Of a stretch of DNA of 10,769 bases, positions 1-7,896 are shown piece by piece. The translations under genes were made by a program, and so were the position numbers. Each line of letters starts with the position of its first letter. The first letter of the stretch is position 1. The stretch covers positions 54,042-64,810 of the forward strand of contig DLGQ01000115.1 in assembly GCA_002482775.1 (NCBI GenBank). The letters run 5' to 3'. The notes beneath the pieces were generated by a model, which was not told the DNA's origin, searched no databases, and saw only the letters and a program-made list of their open reading frames with translations. This stretch comes from Flavobacteriales bacterium UBA7690. GTDB lineage: Bacteria; Bacteroidota; Bacteroidia; Flavobacteriales_F; PHOS-HE28.

Positions 1-1853
1 AGCACCTTCTTCCCTGCCTTGGCCAGGATGGCGCTCAGATTCACGGAGCAGAAGGTCTTGCCCTCATTGGGTCGGTAGCTGGTCACCAACACCACTTTGC
101 CCCGGTCGTCATGCCCCGGGATGTACTCCAGGTTCGTGCGTACGGTCCGGAACGATTCGGTGATGGCTGCCTTCGGGTCGCTGTCCACCACCACGTACTT
201 CTCTTCGGCCTTTTCGCTGGCGATCACTTCCCCGAAGATGGGTAGTGTGGTCAGCTCCTTCATTTGCTCGGCGTTCTCGATCCTGTCGTAGAACATCACC
301 CGTACGAACACCACGAGCAAGGAGACCACCGCACCACCCAGCATGAAGGTGTAGAAGATCTTCATCTTATCGGGCCGCACCACACCAAGGCTGCGCGCGT
401 TCTCGATCACCTTCGTCTTGGGGATGATCCCCGCACGCGCGATCACCGTGCTTGCCCGCTTCTCGACCAGGAACAAGTACATCTTCTCGTTCACCTGCAA
501 CCTGCGTTCAATGTTCAGGATGTCGCGCTGGCTTTTCGGTAGACTGCGGAGCATACGCTCATAGTCGTCCGATTGGCCTTGGATATCGCCCATACGTCCA
601 CGGATCGCTGAACGCGCGTTCTTGATATACGTGAGCAGGTTCGCCCGGTTCCACTGGATGGCTGAATCGAGTTGCTGGATGGTAGCGCTCTCCTCCGTAC
701 CGGCGAACAGGTCCTGGTTGCGGTCCATCTGCATGGTGTACAGTTGGCCCAAGGTCTGCCGCAGGAATTCGTCGTTCGTGATGAAAACGGCCGGTGGCAG
801 CAGCTTCTCGTCGGAACTGTTGAGTACATAATCCTCCAGTGCATCCAACGACTGGACCTCCAACTGGTTCTGGCGATGCATCTGGTCGTATTTCACGAGC
901 TCGGCGAAATACAGGCTTTCTTCACGCCCCAGGTCCAGGATATCCCGGTTCTCCTTGTAGGACTGTAGTTCATCCTCGTGCCTGTCGAGGATCACGCTGA
1001 CCTCACCCAGTTGCTTGTCGATATACTCGATCGTGTTCTGGTTGATGTCGAACTCGCTCTGCAACGTGTACTTGATGTATTCGCGGGAGAGCGTGTCCAG
1101 GAACATCTTGGCGCGCACCCCTACTTCATCCTCCACCTTCACATCCAGGATCGTGGTGAATTCCTGATTATCCACCGTGATGCGCCCCTTGTACTTCTTG
1201 ACGAGGTTGCTGCGCTCGTGCCGGACGAACTGGTAATCGGTCTGCTTCAGCCGATCGATCGTATTCTCGTTGAAGTAGGTGGACCGGTCCACACGCAACA
1301 AGAAGCGGTTCTCGGGGTCACGCGCATCCTGGTCGAACTTGAAGGTCCGACGCACCAGTTCACCGTCCTGATCATATCCCAGTTCGTAGGTGTTGACATC
1401 CACGATCTGGAGGTCGAACGGCCGTTCGTAGACCTCCGGGTCCAGCACATCCATCTGCACCGTGAAGGGCAGCGTACCGTAGACCTGCGAGGTCTTGAAC
1501 CGCCCTACGATGAAGTAGGAGATGTCGAAATCCAGCTTGGATAGCGCGGCATCGGCCAAGTCGTACGAGGTAAGGACCCGCTTCTGGTTGACAATGTCGC
1601 TGTACGATTGCACATACCCCAGGCTCCTGTACATCTGGCTCTGGTAATCGTACACTTCATCATCCTTCAACAGGATCTGGGTGCTCGCCCCGTAGATGTC
1701 GGGCAGCTTGTAGCTGTACAGGTAGGAGAGCACTGCCGATAACAGGAGCGCAACGACCACGAAGTACCAGTTCTTGGAGACGATGCGCATGAAATAGCGC
1801 AGGTCCTTCGCATCGATGATGCTGCCACGTTGTCGGTTGGTACTTGGAGCCAT
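1..1853 (-). CDS. Wzc/ExoP-type polysaccharide chain-length determinant and tyrosine autokinase, C-terminus cut by window edge
   Basis: The reverse strand is open from an ATG at 1853 to base 1, giving 617 codons without a stop, so the C-terminal end lies outside the window. Order of parts: a short cytoplasmic N-terminus, membrane segment 1 at about residues 29-48, a long Wzz-like periplasmic region with charged and probably coiled-coil stretches (about 60-430), a GNVR-like block at about 438-485 beginning LPKSQRDIL, membrane segment 2 at about 499-517, then the start of a BY-kinase domain. The Walker A motif reads TSYRPNEGKT (591-600), with N where the usual form has G (PGEGKS). The family exports and sets the chain length of capsular or exopolysaccharide and autophosphorylates a C-terminal Tyr cluster. 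Walker A', Walker B and the Tyr cluster cannot be judged here. It diverges from the exosortase unit, which fits an envelope-polysaccharide locus. The family call is firm; the polymer is unknown. Confidence 0.93.
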   Translation of the reverse strand, partial: MAPSTNRQRGSIIDAKDLRYFMRIVSKNWYFVVVALLLSAVLSYLYSYKLPDIYGASTQILLKDDEVYDYQSQMYRSLGYVQSYSDIVNQKRVLTSYDLADAALSKLDFDISYFIVGRFKTSQVYGTLPFTVQMDVLDPEVYERPFDLQIVDVNTYELGYDQDGELVRRTFKFDQDARDPENRFLLRVDRSTYFNENTIDRLKQTDYQFVRHERSNLVKKYKGRITVDNQEFTTILDVKVEDEVGVRAKMFLDTLSREYIKYTLQSEFDINQNTIEYIDKQLGEVSVILDRHEDELQSYKENRDILDLGREESLYFAELVKYDQMHRQNQLEVQSLDALEDYVLNSSDEKLLPPAVFITNDEFLRQTLGQLYTMQMDRNQDLFAGTEESATIQQLDSAIQWNRANLLTYIKNARSAIRGRMGDIQGQSDDYERMLRSLPKSQRDILNIERRLQVNEKMYLFLVEKRASTVIARAGIIPKTKVIENARSLGVVRPDKMKIFYTFMLGGAVVSLLVVFVRVMFYDRIENAEQMKELTTLPIFGEVIASEKAEEKYVVVDSDPKAAITESFRTVRTNLEYIPGHDDRGKVVLVTSYRPNEGKTFCSVNLSAILAKAGKKV

Positions 1854-1916
1854 GCTCTTAAAGAGGGCTCTTCGCCCGTTCCATGCTCGCCCCTGGTCCG
1901 GGGTTCGCGAAGGCGC

Positions 1917-1924
1917 CAAATATA
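1917..1924 (-). promoter_or_regulatory. Candidate Bacteroidota -7 element for the Wzc-like gene
   Basis: On the reverse strand this reads TATATTTG, a full match to the Bacteroidota -7 consensus TAnnTTTG. Initiation would be expected near 1911, giving a leader of roughly 58 bases to the ATG at 1853. No clear TTTG -33 element lies at the usual distance upstream, so the call rests on the -7 box and its position. Confidence 0.5.
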
Positions 1925-2124
1925 ACGGTCCACTTTGCCATGGCAGGCCGTCATTTCACGACCTTCCAGTCCAAAGCAAGCATCCAGGTGCCGTTGTGGC
2001 CCTCTTCGTTGCCTGCGTGCAGGTTGCTCCTAGCTGCCTTTTCCCCCTGCCTGCTGGTTCAGGCGTAGGGCTCCGGCACCAAGGGGGAGGCTGGACTATC
2101 TGGCCGTGGTGTGGTAGCTTTGTT

Positions 2125-2132
2125 TACCTTTG
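2125..2132 (+). promoter_or_regulatory. Candidate Bacteroidota -7 element for the exosortase unit
   Basis: TACCTTTG is a perfect match to TAnnTTTG and lies 24 bases (box end to ATG) before the substrate gene at 2156. The predicted transcription start, near 2138, gives a short leader. A -33 element is not obvious. The same octamer at the same distance from an ATG recurs ahead of glyA. Confidence 0.6.
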
Positions 2133-2155
2133 TGCGCATTTCCTCTATTCGGCCC

Positions 2156-2371
2156 ATGAATCACATCCTACGCTCCTGCCTGCTCGTCGCCTTGGCCGTC
2201 CTGCCTTTCGCCAACGAGGTGATGGCCACTGGTGTGGGTGGTCAACCCCCGTGCTGGCCACCGCCCTGCATCCCGATCGATGGCGGTCTAAGTTTGCTGG
2301 TGGCGGCTGGTGCGCTGCTGGGCGGCAAGAAAATGCTCGACCTGCGTCGGAACCATAAGCAGTCCGTTTAA
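2156..2371 (+). CDS. PID-CTERM-like small exosortase substrate
   Basis: This 71-residue protein has an N-terminal signal-peptide-like segment (about 4-19, ending near the MA of residues 23-24) and a short Pro/Cys-rich middle, QPPCWPPPC (30-38). It then has the sorting signal PIDGG (40-44), a hydrophobic stretch (45-57) and a basic tail starting KK (58-59) with RR at 64-65. This tripartite C-terminus is what exosortases recognise: short motif, membrane helix, positive charges. The PIDGG-plus-hydrophobic form is the one I know from Bacteroidota PID-CTERM proteins. An in-frame start at 2111 exists, but it would put extra residues before the signal peptide and lies upstream of the promoter, so ATG 2156 is preferred. 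The TAA stop shares one base with the ATG of the exosortase gene, implying translational coupling. If both ends are processed, only about 15-20 residues would remain outside the membrane. The partner is inferred from adjacency. Confidence 0.8.
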   Translation: MNHILRSCLLVALAVLPFANEVMATGVGGQPPCWPPPCIPIDGGLSLLVAAGALLGGKKMLDLRRNHKQSV

Positions 2372-2931
2372 TGACTACCCCGCTCACCACCCAGGTGGTG
2401 AAGGGGGACCCGGTCGTACGTTTCCTCGCCATAGCCGCAGGGCTCTATCTAGGCTGGTACCTCCTCTTCGAATTCTACTTGCATCCCCATGGGGGCCTGG
2501 ACCGGGCAGCCATTGATAGCCTGCTGAACTGGGCAGCGAATATCCTGCGGTCCCTCGGCTATGACCTCATTCCCGAACCGGCGAACGCGGAGAACATCCG
2601 CACCATCGGTGTCCAAGGCGGACATTTGTTATGGATCGGCGACCCCTGTAACGGTGTGGGGCTTTTCGCTGTCTACCTCATATTCCTGATCGCCTACCCC
2701 GGCCCCGTGCGCCACAAGCTTTGGTTCGGAGCCCTTGGTCTGGTCTCCATCCACCTGATCAACGCATTACGGGTAGCGGCCCTTTGCATCATCGTGAAGT
2801 ATGATTACGAACTGCTGAACTTCAACCACGACTACACTTTCTATGTGATCATCTACGGGTGGGTCTTCCTCCTTTGGGCCATCTGGATCCAGAAATTCGG
2901 CCCACGAACGAAACGACCCGCCGAGGCATGA
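2371..2931 (+). CDS. Exosortase/archaeosortase family transpeptidase (Bacteroidota XrtF/XrtX-like)
   Basis: This is a 186-residue polytopic membrane protein. The three family catalytic positions are visible: Cys93 in GDPCNGVGLF, Arg134 in INALRVAAL, and His153 in NFNHDYTF. Each lies at or next to a membrane helix (about 16-35, 98-110, 118-142 and 156-174). Exosortases cut C-terminal sorting signals at the outer face of the inner membrane and probably transfer the protein to a new anchor or carrier. The short length and the PCNG and NxLR motifs fit the small Bacteroidota members. The neighbouring PID-CTERM-like protein and membrane partner suggest the set I know as XrtX, while the partner also resembles the XrtF-associated protein, so I leave the subtype open. 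The gene overlaps the upstream gene by one base and the downstream gene by four (ATGA), so the three are probably translated together. Confidence 0.9.
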   Translation: MTTPLTTQVVKGDPVVRFLAIAAGLYLGWYLLFEFYLHPHGGLDRAAIDSLLNWAANILRSLGYDLIPEPANAENIRTIGVQGGHLLWIGDPCNGVGLFAVYLIFLIAYPGPVRHKLWFGALGLVSIHLINALRVAALCIIVKYDYELLNFNHDYTFYVIIYGWVFLLWAIWIQKFGPRTKRPAEA

Positions 2932-3386
2932 ACCGCACTTGGCCGATGGTCTTGGGCATACTGGCGGCGGCCGTTTTTCTCGGTGCTGTGCGGGAGTTCC
3001 TCCTGATCAACCTGAACTACTGCATAGACCACGTGGCCAACCATCGCACCGTGAACTACGCACACAGCCTCTTCCGCGCCCAGGTGGATGGCCTCTCTCT
3101 GCCGGGTTTGTTGGCGCTGAAGTGGATGTTCTCCTTGTTCTTCATCCTGTCCACCCTGGCCTTCGCAATTCTGCTGGCTCGAACGCTTTACGGTGATCAT
3201 CGGTATACCCGATGGCTGGTCGGTGGATTCGTCGGTGTTGCCCTCTTGGCGCTAGTGCTTCATTTCGGGGCTTCCTGGTCCGCAGCATTGGGCCTTGTCT
3301 CCGTGAAACTCCTCCATGTGTTGCAATACCCGGTCATCCTCTTCTTCATCTGGGCATCCACTTGGTTGAGACCGGTTACCAAGTGA
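2928..3386 (+). CDS. Exosortase-associated small membrane protein
   Basis: This protein of 152 residues has four likely membrane helices, at about 6-25, 62-85, 95-112 and 120-145. It has no recognisable catalytic motif. The ATG at 2928 overlaps the exosortase stop (ATGA), and its position directly after a Bacteroidota exosortase, its size and its hydrophobic pattern match the exosortase-associated membrane proteins of the XrtF/XrtX type. Their biochemical role is not established; they may help substrate or carrier handling in the membrane. An in-frame ATG at 2859 would overlap the exosortase gene by about 70 bases and add a non-membrane leader, so the later start is chosen. The assignment rests mainly on context and topology. 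Confidence 0.75.
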   Translation: MNRTWPMVLGILAAAVFLGAVREFLLINLNYCIDHVANHRTVNYAHSLFRAQVDGLSLPGLLALKWMFSLFFILSTLAFAILLARTLYGDHRYTRWLVGGFVGVALLALVLHFGASWSAALGLVSVKLLHVLQYPVILFFIWASTWLRPVTK

Positions 3387-3401
3387 GCCGCCGCTGCCGT
3401 C

Positions 3402-3409
3402 TACCTTTG
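3402..3409 (+). promoter_or_regulatory. Candidate Bacteroidota -7 element for glyA
   Basis: TACCTTTG is a perfect TAnnTTTG match in the 46-base gap between the exosortase partner gene and glyA. The box ends 24 bases before the glyA ATG, the same distance as in the exosortase promoter. It suggests that glyA is transcribed independently of the exosortase unit. No clear -33 box is seen. Confidence 0.55.
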
Positions 3410-3432
3410 GCCGCTTCCACGCACCCGACACC

Positions 3433-4706
<1,274 letters not shown>

Positions 4707-4707
<1 letters not shown>

Positions 4708-5141
4708 TGAGCGCGCATTTCCGCACGGACGTGCATCTGCGCTGGGCGGATATCGACGCCAACTTCCACCTGCGGCATTCGGTCTACTACGATCTCTGCG
4801 CGCAGCAACGGATGGCCGCCCTATCCTCCATCGGGCTCTCCATGGATGTGATGCAGCAACTGGCCATCGGCCCAATCCTCTTCCGTGAGGAGTGCATTTT
4901 CCACAAGGAGATCAAGCTGACGGATACCATCCACATCGACCTTGCTCTACGCGGCCTTTCCAAAGACCTGCGCAAGTTCGCCTTCGAGCACCGCCTGATC
5001 AAAGCCGACGGAACGCTTTGCGCTACAGCGATCGCCGAAGGCGCGTGGATGGACACCCGTGCACGACGCATCACGCCACCACCGGAATTGGTGAAAGCCG
5101 CGTTGGACAAGTTGCCCCGCACCGCGGATCTCACCTGGTAG
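4707..5141 (+). CDS. Hotdog-fold acyl-CoA thioesterase (4HBT family)
   Basis: This 144-residue protein has the YbgC/FadM-like start RWADIDANFHLRHSVYYDL (12-29, approximately), matching the 4HBT signature in which an acidic residue at this helix (Asp15 or Asp17) acts in thioester hydrolysis. The downstream pattern (FREECIFHKEIKLTDTIHIDLAL, then a GAWMDT strand) fits the single-hotdog fold. The substrate is probably an acyl-CoA or related thioester, but chain length cannot be read from sequence. ATG 4707 is chosen over a TTG at 4704 because it forms the TGATG coupling with the glyA stop. Its last 11 bases overlap the end of the convergent HTTM gene. I see no functional reason for the pairing with glyA beyond co-transcription. 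Confidence 0.85.
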
Positions 5142-5952
5142 TATAGACCGGGAACCTACGACCACGCTGCCCGGCCTCGAACCAGATCGGATACACGGCA
5201 AGGAACGCGAGCCCCATGTCCAGGATCCCGAAGGTGATCCCCGTGGCCAGGTGGAAGGCCACACCCATCCACATCCACCACACGCGCGTGGTGCGCCACC
5301 AGACGGCCAAGGGGAAGGTGAGTTGGAAGAACAGTACACCGTAGTTCACAAGGAGCGCTAGCCATGGGAAGGCGGCGATCCACACCGGGCCGTAGTCCGC
5401 ATCCGTAGCCACGATAGCGACCGCATCACCGGCAAGCCAATGATCGCCAGTGAGCTTCTGGATACCGGTCACCGTGTATGCGAGCAGGAGTTGAGAACGG
5501 ATCATCCAAAAAGCGGCAGCGTGCAGCACCCACACAGGCGCCATCGTTCCCGTCACCGCTTCCTCCAGCTCTTTCGTCGGTAAGAAGATCATCCAGAACA
5601 ATACGTTCGCCATCAATTGGTGCCCGCCGTTGGACGCGAGCCAGGCCTGGTTCACCAAACTGCTGAAGAGCATCCATTCCACTAACGTGACCCACCAGTA
5701 GGAACGGCTGAAGACACCGCGCGCAGAGGACACCAGCAGAATGAGCACCAATGGGGTGACGAGCTCCGGAGAAAGCCATGTGTTGAACGCATGGGTGAGC
5801 GGCGATAAGAAACCGGGTGGAGCGGGTAACGGCTGCACCACCGGATATTCCCAGATCTTCTCCGAAGCGGAAAAGGCACTTAGCAGATAGCCGAACAACC
5901 ACAGATGCACCGCGCGTTGCAGCAGGCGGATGGAGCGCCAATGGGGGTTCAT
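5131..5952 (-). CDS. HTTM-domain-like integral membrane protein
   Basis: This 273-residue protein has several hydrophobic helices (about 12-28, 62-78, 88-105, 113-125, 140-165, 190-215 and 224-256). It carries GIQKLTGDHWLAG (163-175) and a late His in VAFHLATGITFGI (231-243, His234). These are hallmarks of the HTTM domain, the membrane part shared with vitamin K-dependent gamma-carboxylases and SdpB-like proteins. No soluble carboxylase domain follows, so gamma-carboxylation cannot be claimed; bacterial HTTM proteins are mostly of unknown function. The start ATG at 5952-5950 overlaps the upstream stop by four bases (ATGA), so it is co-translated with the DUF5819-like gene. The 3' end overlaps the thioesterase gene by 11 bases. 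Confidence 0.8.
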   Translation of the reverse strand: MNPHWRSIRLLQRAVHLWLFGYLLSAFSASEKIWEYPVVQPLPAPPGFLSPLTHAFNTWLSPELVTPLVLILLVSSARGVFSRSYWWVTLVEWMLFSSLVNQAWLASNGGHQLMANVLFWMIFLPTKELEEAVTGTMAPVWVLHAAAFWMIRSQLLLAYTVTGIQKLTGDHWLAGDAVAIVATDADYGPVWIAAFPWLALLVNYGVLFFQLTFPLAVWWRTTRVWWMWMGVAFHLATGITFGILDMGLAFLAVYPIWFEAGQRGRRFPVYTTR

Positions 5953-6431
5953 GGCGGAGATAGTCGCAACGGTGTGATGTGCTCCGTACGCCGCGCGGGA
6001 TCGGCCGGATCGGTGATGCAGAGCGCCACTGACCTGTACCGCGGATCGGGCACTTCACGGCTAAGGTCTCGCACCATTCCGCGGAGAGCAGCGGACAGGA
6101 CCGGGATCAGCACCGTATCGCCGCGCTGCACCTGCTCGAACACGTGATCAGCAAGCGGGCGCGCCATACGCCGCACCAAGTAGTGGCGATCATCCACGGC
6201 GATGGATCGCCATGTACCGTTCGGTAGACCCACCTCAACCCGGCACGCACAGATCGGCGGATCCGGAGCGAACAAGTTCCACTGCTGGTGGAAGATGGGG
6301 CGCATGTAATGCTGGCTCCAGTAGAACACCCGGTCCGGAACGAAAGCCCTCGGCAACGTGTAGAAAAGCGCGAACCCGATGTGGGCTGTGACCAACAGGC
6401 CAACGACGAGTCGTCCCATGCGCGTAGACAT
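5949..6431 (-). CDS. DUF5819-like single-pass membrane protein, HTTM partner
   Basis: This 160-residue protein has one N-terminal membrane helix or uncleaved signal anchor (about 8-26) followed by a soluble, probably extracytoplasmic region. The block YMRPIFHQQWNLFAPDPP (42-59), especially WxLFAPDPP, is the signature I associate with DUF5819 proteins, which are often encoded next to HTTM proteins. The remainder has no catalytic motif that I recognise. A second ATG at residue 5 is possible; the first is kept because basic residues before the helix fit a membrane anchor. The gene overlaps the HTTM gene by four bases and diverges from the Crp/Fnr gene with a 79-base gap. The function is unknown, and I infer that the pair forms one membrane complex. 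Confidence 0.75.
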   Translation of the reverse strand: MSTRMGRLVVGLLVTAHIGFALFYTLPRAFVPDRVFYWSQHYMRPIFHQQWNLFAPDPPICACRVEVGLPNGTWRSIAVDDRHYLVRRMARPLADHVFEQVQRGDTVLIPVLSAALRGMVRDLSREVPDPRYRSVALCITDPADPARRTEHITPLRLSPP

Positions 6432-6510
6432 CAGGGCGTGAAGATGAGGGATCGAAGCTCGTGGTACACGTCTTCCGCAGCGATCGTGCGAGCAGCACTA
6501 CCTTGGCCAG

Positions 6511-7107
6511 ATGTTCGCGGACCCTACCCTACGCCATGAATTCGAGCACGTCGCCTTGCACAAAAGCTTCGTGGCCGGTACGGAGATCATGCGCGTTGGC
6601 GATACGATCACACACATCCCGATCGTGGAAAAAGGAAGCTTGCGCATCCTCGCGCAGGATGGCGATGGACACGAGCGCTACCTCTATCATATCCTTCCCG
6701 GTGAGTCGTGCGCCTCTTCGCTCACCTGCTGTGTCTCCAAACGTGTGAGCAGCGTGCGTGCCGTGGTGGAGGAGGATGCGGAACTCCTCTTGGTGCCGGT
6801 CCGGTATGTGGACGAATGGATGGTCCATCCGGAATGGCGCAAATACGTGAACGAGACCCAGGCTCAACGATTCCAAGAACTGCTAGAAGCGTTCGAGGTG
6901 GTAAGCTTCCGTAAGTTGGACGAACAACTGTGGGATCATCTGGTGAAACGCTCGCACGCGACCGGCCAACATGTCCTGCACCTCACACACCAACAGATAG
7001 CCGATGAACTCAGTTCACCGCGCGAGGTGATCACGCGTTTGTTGCAACAGCTCCGCACGCGCGGCAAGGTCACCTTGGCGCGTGGGTTCATCGAATTACA
7101 CCCTTAG
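6511..7107 (+). CDS. Crp/Fnr family transcriptional regulator with CxxxxxCC motif
   Basis: This 198-residue protein has an N-terminal cyclic-nucleotide-binding-like beta roll (about 10-100), a long dimer helix (about 107-130) and a C-terminal winged helix (about 145-195). The HTH reads THQQIADELSSPREVITRLL. Its recognition helix has Arg171, Glu172 and Arg176 in the R-E-xxx-R arrangement that in E. coli CRP reads GTGA. In the roll, PGESCASSLTCC places Cys67, Cys73 and Cys74 where CRP has its phosphate-binding cassette, and by my alignment the cAMP-contacting Gly-Glu pair becomes Ala68-Ser69. cAMP binding is therefore unlikely, and thiol, persulfide or metal sensing is an inference. I know this Cys-bearing form from Bacteroidota loci with rhodanese, MBL and small membrane proteins, and these lie next to it here. 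ATG 6511 fits the family start. A near-match to a -7 box (TACCTTGG, 6499-6506) is too close to the ATG to trust. Confidence 0.92.
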   Translation: MFADPTLRHEFEHVALHKSFVAGTEIMRVGDTITHIPIVEKGSLRILAQDGDGHERYLYHILPGESCASSLTCCVSKRVSSVRAVVEEDAELLLVPVRYVDEWMVHPEWRKYVNETQAQRFQELLEAFEVVSFRKLDEQLWDHLVKRSHATGQHVLHLTHQQIADELSSPREVITRLLQQLRTRGKVTLARGFIELHP

Positions 7108-7275
7108 AACGAGGGGCTGCTACGTATCAAGCACAGGACCGTAGTTCGTGCATGGCCTGTACCCTCCCAGAGGTCCATCCATCCGGTGAAGGGCGAAACG
7201 TACCATTCGATCGCGGGCATGGGCGACCAGTGATCCGCGCAAGGCGCAAATTGACCGGATGCGGGTGGCTGTGGT

Positions 7276-7584
7276 TCAAAGATGCGGCGACAGTGCTTTG
7301 TACAGTTCAGCGGCAGTGACCACTCCGGCGCGGCGCCAAACCGGCAGGCCCTTCTTGAATACGATCAGCGTGGGAACCCCGCGCACATCATAGGCCTGAG
7401 CAGCACCCGGGTTCTTGTCAACATCCACCTTGATAACCCCGGCACGCTCCCCTACCATCCCCTTGAGTTGATCCAGGATCGGTGCCATCATCTTGCATGG
7501 ACCGCACCAGGTAGCATAGAAATCCACCAGTACGGGTTTATCGTTCTGGATCATATCCTGGAATGTCCGCTGCTGCTTCATCAT
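7276..7584 (-). CDS. Thioredoxin
   Basis: This is a 102-residue, single-domain cytosolic thioredoxin with no signal peptide. The active site WCGPC is at 26-30 (Cys27, Cys30), and the conserved cis-Pro is Pro71 in RGVPT. The fold elements VLVDFYATWCGPCK and VDVDKNP are standard. It reduces disulfides and can release sulfide from persulfides carried on rhodaneses. It is the last gene of a leftward four-gene run, three bases after the rhodanese stop, so it probably serves as the reductant for that rhodanese or for the downstream peroxiredoxin. The start has two consecutive ATG codons; the first is annotated. No clear terminator is seen in the convergent gap that follows (7108-7275). Confidence 0.95.
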   Translation of the reverse strand: MMKQQRTFQDMIQNDKPVLVDFYATWCGPCKMMAPILDQLKGMVGERAGVIKVDVDKNPGAAQAYDVRGVPTLIVFKKGLPVWRRAGVVTAAELYKALSPHL

Positions 7585-7587
7585 TCC

Positions 7588-7893
7588 TCAACGTTCTAAA
7601 AGTCGTTCCACGTTCGTCCAAGCCCCCCCGTTGTACGCATCGAAACCATGATCACGCAGGAGGCTCTCGGCCAACCCGCTGCGGGCCCCGCTCCTGCAAC
7701 AGGTGATCACCGGTCTCTCACGCGATACCATGCTCAGGTTGCGTTGCAATTGATCCAAGGGAATATTGACCGCACCTTCCACATGGCCTTCGGCGAACTC
7801 GGTGGGCGTGCGCACATCCAAGATCATCGCCCCATTCTTCAAAAGGGCTGCAATGTCCACTTTGGGCCCACGGTTGAACAGTGATCTCAACAT
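7588..7893 (-). CDS. Single-domain rhodanese sulfurtransferase
   Basis: The 101 residues form one rhodanese domain: LDVRTPTEFAEGHVEGAVNIP (25-45) and the active loop CCRSGARS, with catalytic Cys66 opening the six-residue loop C-R-S-G-A-R and an extra Cys65 just before it. The YNGGAW end (87-92) is also typical. Such proteins carry a persulfide on the catalytic Cys and pass sulfur between thiols. No signal peptide is visible, so it should act in the cytosol. It lies three bases after the DUF6132 stop and three before the thioredoxin start, and thioredoxin could reduce its persulfide. The exact sulfur donor and acceptor cannot be read from sequence. Confidence 0.95.
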   Translation of the reverse strand: MLRSLFNRGPKVDIAALLKNGAMILDVRTPTEFAEGHVEGAVNIPLDQLQRNLSMVSRERPVITCCRSGARSGLAESLLRDHGFDAYNGGAWTNVERLLER

Positions 7894-7896
7894 GGC

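Larger units (their letters stand above)
1854..2155. other. Divergent intergenic region between the Wzc-like gene and the exosortase unit
   Basis: These 302 bases hold no convincing gene; the short open frames here have neither family-like sequence nor sensible starts. The region carries a candidate leftward promoter (1917-1924) and a rightward one (2125-2132). A small inverted repeat, CCTGC-GT-GCAGG, lies at 2012-2023. Two complementary runs (TCCCCCT near 2042-2048 and AGGGGGA near 2084-2090) could pair across about 35 bases, but both lie upstream of the rightward promoter, so they would not be in that transcript. I see no riboswitch or small RNA. Confidence 0.55.

Noticed and set aside
978..1544. 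A 188-codon plus-strand open frame inside the Wzc-like gene
   Set aside because: It is opposite a continuous 617-codon kinase/chain-length frame with clear membrane and Walker A motifs, so it is a codon-bias shadow.
2156..2371. Lipoprotein reading of the small exosortase substrate through Cys8
   Set aside because: The residues before Cys8 (ILRSC) do not form a lipobox and the hydrophobic core follows the Cys rather than preceding it.
6432..6510. Autoregulatory TGA-N6-TCA site in front of the Crp/Fnr gene
   Set aside because: I looked for the motif in this 79-base gap and found only half-sites; the CGTG-GTA-CACG repeat there has different spacing.
7108..7275. Bidirectional terminator between the Crp/Fnr gene and the thioredoxin gene
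   Set aside because: Only a weak five-base stem (CGCGG with CCGCG, near 7214-7238) and no T-rich run were found, so it is not called.
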